In this document: one piece after another, positions 58,639-64,000 of the stretch
Layout of the letters: every line of letters starts with the position of its first letter
Position numbering within the stretch: the first letter of the stretch is position 1
From: Hysterangium stoloniferum
Lineage: Eukaryota > Basidiomycota > Agaricomycetes > Hysterangiales > Hysterangiaceae
Direction of reading: 5' to 3'
Assembly (NCBI GenBank): GCA_015178975.1
Contig: WHVD01000003.1
Coordinates: 868,001 to 932,000, forward strand
DNA length: 64,000 nucleotides
Made by a program: the position numbers and the translations under genes
The notes under the pieces: model-generated
Told to the model about the DNA's origin: nothing
The model's input: only the letters and a program-made list of their open reading frames with translations
The model's database searches: none

Positions 58639-59878
58639 ATTGACCCCATGGAGGCTACACATAATCTGTAAGAGTCAAGTCATGGAACTTTGAATAATTG
58701 ACTAAATATTACATCATTCACAATCCTGCAATGTTTGTTACAACTATAACAGAATATAACTCAGTTGTCACAATATAGTGGAATTAACTAAATTGTAAAT
58801 CTACCTATAACACAATATAACTACAATGCAATTTGTTAATCACCTGCAATGTGTTCTATTGTCACTTAGTGTTAATCTCTGGATGTGTCACAGGTGATGA
58901 GCCTGTGTAAGCCCTCATATCATGACAGTGTTGCACTGGGGTATCAAAAAATGACAAAAAAAAAAAAAGAAATGGCTATTGGTTAGAGCCAAGATTGTGT
59001 AAAGATCTGTTCCTGGGAACTCCATGGAGTTTCCCAGATACAATATCAGATTCTAAACCATCTTCTGAACTAGTATCAAGATCTGGAATCCACTGGAACC
59101 TAACCCTCATCCCTCAAGTACCCTTTACCTCAGTCTCCTCTCAGATATTCCACTCACAACTAGACACTTTATATTACATATGTCCTGGAACCCATTGGAC
59201 TCCACCCTTTTCCCAGCTAGTATCTCCAAGTGTCCTTGGTGATTTTGACCTGGACTCTGGCTGGACTCCCTGCATTTGTTCTATGTATATATATACATCT
59301 TTAATCCATGACTCAACCTTTACTAGATCATCCCTGTCAACCCTCATCACTTCTCTATGCCAATGTTCCAACCTGCTGTTAGGATCCACATTGTTTCAGA
59401 CCCCCATGAGTTGTTTTAGGTCTTGTAAACCTCTGTCATCCTACTGCTCATGGTGCCCTCAATACTTGTTTTCATTATAGTTTGACTTTCTAGCTTTCCA
59501 TTCCATCTCTGTCCCATTCACTTCCCCATCACTGTCTCCCTGTACATGTCTCACTTGCCACCTCAGACCCCTTTAGTATTGTTAGTATTTTACAATTAGT
59601 CTCTCTGCCTTGTCATTGATTCCTTATGATCCACTTCTCTCTTTGCTTCCTTGACTGGCCCTCTGGTCATCCATCTCATTGTAGTATAAAATATTCTTCA
59701 TGTATGCTACAATTACTCAGTTTGAAAATCAACTTAGATTACCTTCTATTAGTTCTCAGTTCCCTTCCTTCCTTCTCAATACCTTTGAAGGTGTTCTCAG
59801 CAAGCTGTGAACTCTTATTTCATGACTCTTAGTATTTCAGTCCCCTGGCCAATTGGGCTGAGTGTTGAACCCCATTGT
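58639..59878. other. CpG-poor, A/T-rich repeat-derived DNA without genes
   Basis: No protein motifs were seen; a 161-codon frame at 58995-59480 has no recognisable features. CpG is almost absent while TpG and CpA are common. The part at about 59600-59875 is a diverged copy of 62395-62640 (shared CATCCATCTCATTGTAGTAT). The piece at about 59380-59460 is related to 60580-60665 (shared CTCTGTCATCCTACT). Confidence 0.6.
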
Positions 59879-60575
59879 TGTTAAGAGTCGTGTGCAGAGC
59901 TTATCAGAGGGTTTCCGGAGAAACCCGCAGGAAAGCCGGTAGGACTTGGCTTCAGCTTATAGGCTGTGCCCTCGTGAGATCGTCTTGTCCAATTTCAAAT
60001 GGGCAGACGGGAATCCCAGGGAGTCTAGGAGGGGTTTGTGGGTTGTGAGGTTGGGGAGTCGAGATAGATAAGTTGGAGGTTGAGTGATAGATGGGTCAGA
60101 GCCCATGGGCTCCGATGAGGTAAAGTGGTGTGTTTCAAAGAGGAGTTTAGAGTGGAAAATATACTTGAGATTACTGGGGGGAATCTAAGCTGATTTTCTG
60201 ACTGGATTGTATGTACAATATCTGCCAGACTATATAGACTGTGGAATGTATAACATACCAAATCCAGTAATAATGAAAAACTAAACTAGCAAACATGAAA
60301 CGAGATAAGTAAACACCAAACTTGGTGTTAGGAATGGGATGGAGTGGAGTGGAGTCCAAATCGTGACAGGTCGTAAAACCATAATGGGAATGGGGTGGGA
60401 GTGGAGTCTGGTGGGTATTCTGGTGACTGGTACATGAAGTAACAAAGGTCGAGCATGGACAGATCTGATGTATGGAGTCTGGCAGGTATTCCAGTAAACT
60501 GATAATTGGTGTGTATAGGGGTGTGGGTACATATAAGTTAATGCCTGGAGTCCGGTGGGATTTCTGGTTGTAACA
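59879..60575. mobile_element. Solo LTR 1 (697 bp), target duplication ATTGT
   Basis: Starts TGTTAAGAGTCGTG and ends TTCTGGTTGTAACA, so the ends are TGTTA...TAACA inverted repeats. Perfect 5-bp flanks ATTGT lie at 59874-59878 and 60576-60580. It matches solo LTR 2 along its length, with shared blocks such as GACTTGGCTTCAGCTTATAG, GGTTGGGGAGTCGAGATAGA and ACCAAACTTGGTGTTAGGAA. No internal region or second LTR is attached, so it is a recombination remnant of a full element. Confidence 0.88.
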
Positions 60576-60683
60576 ATTGTTAGGACTCCCATCATTTTGG
60601 ACCCCTGTGAGCTGTTTCTAGTCTTATAGCCCTCTGTCATCCTACTATCAGCACCCTGCTCATGATAGCACTACTTGTGGTGT

Positions 60684-61720
60684 CTGTTAAGTACTGTGTT
60701 GGAACCTATTCCAGAACTATCAGAAAGTCACCAGAAATTTGGAAACTATCAGATAGGATTAGGATGTCAGCTTCAGCTTACAATATGTGCTGTACCTCTA
60801 CACAAATGCTTGGGAGTCCTTAATTTCAGAGATGAAAACTTATGCTGGAGGATATGGATATTCAGAGTTCCAAAGAGTTCTGAATATTGAGTGTACAGAA
60901 AGATGGAAAATGGAATAAGAAACTAAGTTGATATCAGATCTAAAGTAAAATACAATTTGTGGAAACTAATATAGATCGACTCATTATTGTACTACAAATT
61001 TAGGATCATAATAAGATGAAATCAAAAGTATTCTGAAATGGGAATACAATAAGGTGGATTAGGGAAAATATTCTGAAATGGGAATACAATAAGTAAACAA
61101 GTGAATACTTGTCAGTCAACAAATTGCTAAATGCAGAACAAAGGTGAGATTCGGAAGTATGGGAACTATGAATGTGTTACGACCCGTTCCCGGATGTTTC
61201 AATATCCGACTCCCGATCTCCGACTACGGAACATCATAGTTACCGTATCTTCTGCATTCTTCCCTTGTTCTGCATTTGGTAATTTGTCCATTGACAAGTA
61301 TTCACTCGTTTGTCTATTATATTCCCATTTCGGAATATTGTCTCCCCGATATGTCTTATTGTATTTCCCGTCTTAGAAATACTCCTATTTCTGTCTTATT
61401 ATGGTCTTAGTTTATAGTACAATAACGAGAAGACTTATATTAGTTTCCGTGAATTTGTACTTTACTTTAGATCAGATATCGACTTAGTTTCTTATTCCCT
61501 CTTCCATCTTTCTGTACAATCGATATTCGGAACTCTTTGGAACTCTGAATATCCGTATCTTCCATTGTAAGTCTCACCTCTGAAATTAAGGACTTTGAGC
61601 ATTTGTGTAGAAGCGCAGCACATAAGCTGAAGCCAACATCCTAAACCTATCTGATAGTTTCCAACTTCCCAGTGACTTTCCGATAGTTCCAGAATAAGTT
61701 CCTGACACGGCACTTAACAG
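60684..61720. repeat. Long inverted repeat (foldback), arms about 490 bp
   Basis: CTGTTAAG at 60684 pairs with CTTAACAG ending at 61720. Pairing can be followed inwards through AACTATCAGATAGG, GGAACTCTGAATATCC-type blocks, GTGAATACTTGTC and AATGCAGAACAA to about 61172 / 61228, leaving a loop of about 55 nt. Arms are diverged, with small indels. I found no target duplication. The arm ends (TGTTAAG) and an internal GGCTTCAGCTTAT block about 80 bp from each end are shared with the solo LTRs. Confidence 0.82.
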
Positions 61721-63126
61721 AATGTTCCATAGTTGGAAGTTGGGGTCAGATATTGAGGTGGGGGTCAGATGTCTTGGATGGTATTGGATATTAAAGCATC
61801 TGGGAATGGGTCATAACAGATTCTAAGGAGTGAGTTAACAAAGTAATGAGTTAAGGGGAGAGAGGATTATGTATATGAGTAATGCAAGTTGAAGCTGGCT
61901 ATAGTTCAAGCTTCAACTATTCAGTATGAAGCTAGATAGTAATTGCAAGTTTGAGTTGAAAGCTGTTCAAGATGGCTGAGACAGTACCCCAGTTATGACT
62001 TGCAGGACACTAAAAAGGGTGTCTGGGCAAGTCATGGTTACAGGGTAAAAAATGTCTGAGTTCTAACTATGCATGCTAATGTACATAAAACTATGGTGTG
62101 ACAAGTATCTATGTACCCACAGGCATACATAGATCTTCAAACTAATGTAAATACTATCAAATGCGAGATGTAGTAGTAGAAATAAAGAAAGAAGCATGGG
62201 AGGTAAAACATAATCAGAGATATATTTTAGGATACCTCTCACACCTTGACAGTCTGTGCAAGGGTGCAACACATAAGCTGAAGCAAGCTCCACTCTATTG
62301 TTGGCCCCCTGATTAACTCATTTCACATCATTGGCCCCCCAACTAGAGCATTCCCCCTTCTCCAGGCTTAGATCTTAATACTTAAGATCCATTTCACCCT
62401 TCACTTCCTTGATTCAACCTCCAGTCATCCATCTCATTGTAGTATAAAAACCTCTTCATGTATGACACAATTCCTCAGTTTAAAAATTGACTTAGATTAC
62501 ACTCTACTAGTTCTCAGTCTTATTGCTCACTTCTCAATACTCTCAAAGGCATTCTTGGTAAGCCACAAACTCTTATTCTTACAACTCTTAGTATTTTGGT
62601 TCCCCAGCAGATTGAGCTAAGTGTTGAACTTCATCTTTATCATACTATCCACTCTGTTTGAAATACCAGAGCACCCTAACAGTTCATATGAGGGTGCAAC
62701 ACATAGGTTGAAGCCAAGCTCCACTACATTTATAGAGTTGGAAGTATGATCTCTATTGTTGACCCCCCCATTAGTTCATTTTGTATCATCAGCCCCCTGA
62801 TTAGAGCCTCCCTCCTCCTTTTAGCTTAGATATTAACAGTATTTTTGAACTCAAGCTTGTGAACTGTTACCTTCTAAACAATGAACCCTTTTGACTTTAG
62901 ACAAGAAGCCATCAGAAGGATTACTCTCTATACTACTGATCAAGAGCATGTCAGATCCCCACTGACATCCCTCCCAGATTATGTCTCCAACACTTGGACC
63001 TCAGTGAGCCCACCAAGGCCTCTCCTGGTTCTCCCAAGTCCTGGTGGAAGTGTGTTCCAGCACTTCTCATCACCTCCTGTGTCAGTCCACATGATCCACA
63101 ACAGTTTGTATCATATGTAGTAGCCA
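61721..63126. other. Mosaic of decayed repeats, possible element-derived frame
   Basis: Contains two minus-strand-oriented relatives of one repeat (about 62217-62375 and 62650-62840, both with TGCAACACATA(A/G)G(C/T)TGAAG and a nearby CAACAATAGAG on the other strand). Between them lies the second copy of the 59600-59875 repeat. The piece 62940-63126 is open in one plus-strand frame (SWWKCVPALLITSCVSPHDP) up to the solo LTR insertion. No family recognised. Confidence 0.55.
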
Positions 63127-63932
63127 TGTTAAGGTGCATACACAGAGGGTTTCCAGAGAAACCTGTGGGAAAGCCAGTAGGACTTGGCTTCAGCTTATAG
63201 GCTGCACCCTTGCGAGATCATCTTATCCAATTTCAAATGGGCAGACGGGAATCCTGGGGAGTCCAGGTGGGGTTTGTGGGTTGAGAGGTTGGGGAGTCGA
63301 GATAGATAAGTCAGGGATTGAGTGATAGATGGGTTGGAGCCCATGGGCTCCAACGAGTAAGAGTGGTGTGTTTTCAAAGAGGAATTTAGAGTGGAAAATA
63401 TACTAAGATTACTGGGGAGAATCTAAGCTGATTTTCTGAGATTGTATATACAACATCTGCCAGACTATATAGACTGTGGAATGAATAACATACCAAATCC
63501 AGTAATAATGAAAACTAAACTAACAAACATAAAATGAGATAAATAAACACCAAACTTGGTGTTAGGAATGGAATAGAACAGAGCAGAGTCTGAATTGTAA
63601 CAGGTCATAAAACCATAACGGGAATGGGGCAGGAGCAGAGTCTGAATTGTGACAGGTCATTTAACTATAACGGGAATGGGGCTCAGTTAGAGGGCTGACG
63701 GGTTTTCTGAGCGGGGTCTGGTGACTGATGCGTGGGATGGGCTTGGAGATAGACAGGGATAGAGTCCAGCGGGTATTCCAGTGACTGATACATGAAGTAA
63801 TGGAGGTCGAACATGGACAGGTCTGATGTACAAAGTCTGGCAGGAATTCCGGTAAACTGATAATTGGTGCGTGTAGGGTGTGGGTGTGTATAAGTTAGTG
63901 CTCGGAGTCTGGGGGGAATTCTGGTTATAACA
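63127..63932. mobile_element. Solo LTR 2 (806 bp), target duplication AGCCA
   Basis: Starts TGTTAAGGTGCATAC and ends ATTCTGGTTATAACA, with perfect 5-bp flanks AGCCA at 63122-63126 and 63933-63937. Same family as solo LTR 1, but longer (a partly duplicated GGGAATGGGG...GTCTGAATTGTGACAGGTC segment near 63590-63680). Several CpG positions of copy 1 are TpG or CpA here, for example near 63150-63230. Confidence 0.88.
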
Positions 63933-64000
63933 AGCCATCCCAGTGGTGGCCCATCTAGCTCTCACAGCAATGGCCCTCCCAGATCTTACCATAGTTTTGG

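Noticed and set aside
62881..63120. 79-codon frame starting MNPFDFRQEAIRRITLY as a gag-like gene
   Set aside because: No zinc knuckle or other retroelement motif; an alternative frame over the same DNA is equally open, so coding is undecided.
1..64000. CRISPR arrays, operons, ribosome-binding sites, rRNA
   Set aside because: The window is eukaryotic (spliced genes throughout); the only arrays are the coding hexamer repeat and the minisatellite, and no rRNA or convincing tRNA was seen.

Overview
The window looks like chromosomal DNA of a basidiomycete fungus, most likely an agaricomycete. The genes are broken by many short (about 45-70 bp) GT-AG introns and packed on both strands with short divergent and convergent spacers. 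They encode clear fungal housekeeping proteins: a Dicer-like RNase III, fungal-type aldehyde dehydrogenase, Ssu72, Prp31, Rrp8, Fur1-type uracil phosphoribosyltransferase, Met10-type sulfite reductase and Glc3-type branching enzyme. I reconstructed gene structures by hand from reading frames, splice signals and family motifs, so outer limits are firmer than individual exon edges. The taxonomic call is inference.

Layout, left to right. 1-7 kb: an EDEM/GH47 gene cut by the left edge, a double zinc-ribbon protein of the ZNRD2/SSSCA1 type, and a conserved protein of unknown function. 7-17 kb: a full-length Dicer-like protein with a degenerate helicase, the tiny gene for cytochrome c oxidase subunit VIIc, and an aldehyde dehydrogenase. 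17-21 kb: a very unusual single-chain RNA-end-processing protein (2H phosphoesterase + EEP nuclease/phosphatase + nucleotidyltransferase with poly(A)-polymerase core + MJ1316 domain), the most exciting gene here. 21-32 kb: proteasome alpha-2, Ssu72, a phosphopantetheinyl transferase, the Isu1 iron-sulfur scaffold, Prp31, uracil phosphoribosyltransferase and Rrp8. 32-41 kb: sulfite reductase flavoprotein subunit with two Cbf1-type CACGTG sites in its promoter, a membrane-anchored GH9 glucanase, a small previously hidden gene candidate, and an ACT-domain protein resembling the CASTOR arginine sensors. 41-54.5 kb: Swd1/RBBP5, a Herp/Usa1-like UBL membrane protein with a long Gln-Pro-Leu repeat, a Gfo/Idh/MocA oxidoreductase, a small hidden gene candidate, glycogen branching enzyme, a coiled-coil/Q-rich protein, and a PPxY-tailed type I membrane protein.

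From about 55.4 kb to the right edge the window has no recognisable genes and becomes a CpG-poor mosaic of nested repeats. It holds a complete 1.03-kb non-autonomous LTR element with a GATCA target duplication, a minisatellite of about 92-bp units, two solo LTRs each with perfect 5-bp target duplications (ATTGT and AGCCA), and a 1.04-kb inverted repeat able to form a long hairpin. Its two arms differ sharply in CpG content (2 versus 14), a mark of methylation or RIP-like decay.

Together the window joins ordinary housekeeping genes to two RNA-silencing/RNA-repair genes (Dicer and the four-domain repair protein, about 4 kb apart) and a repeat block of the kind that small-RNA and DNA-methylation systems act on. 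That these work together is speculation.
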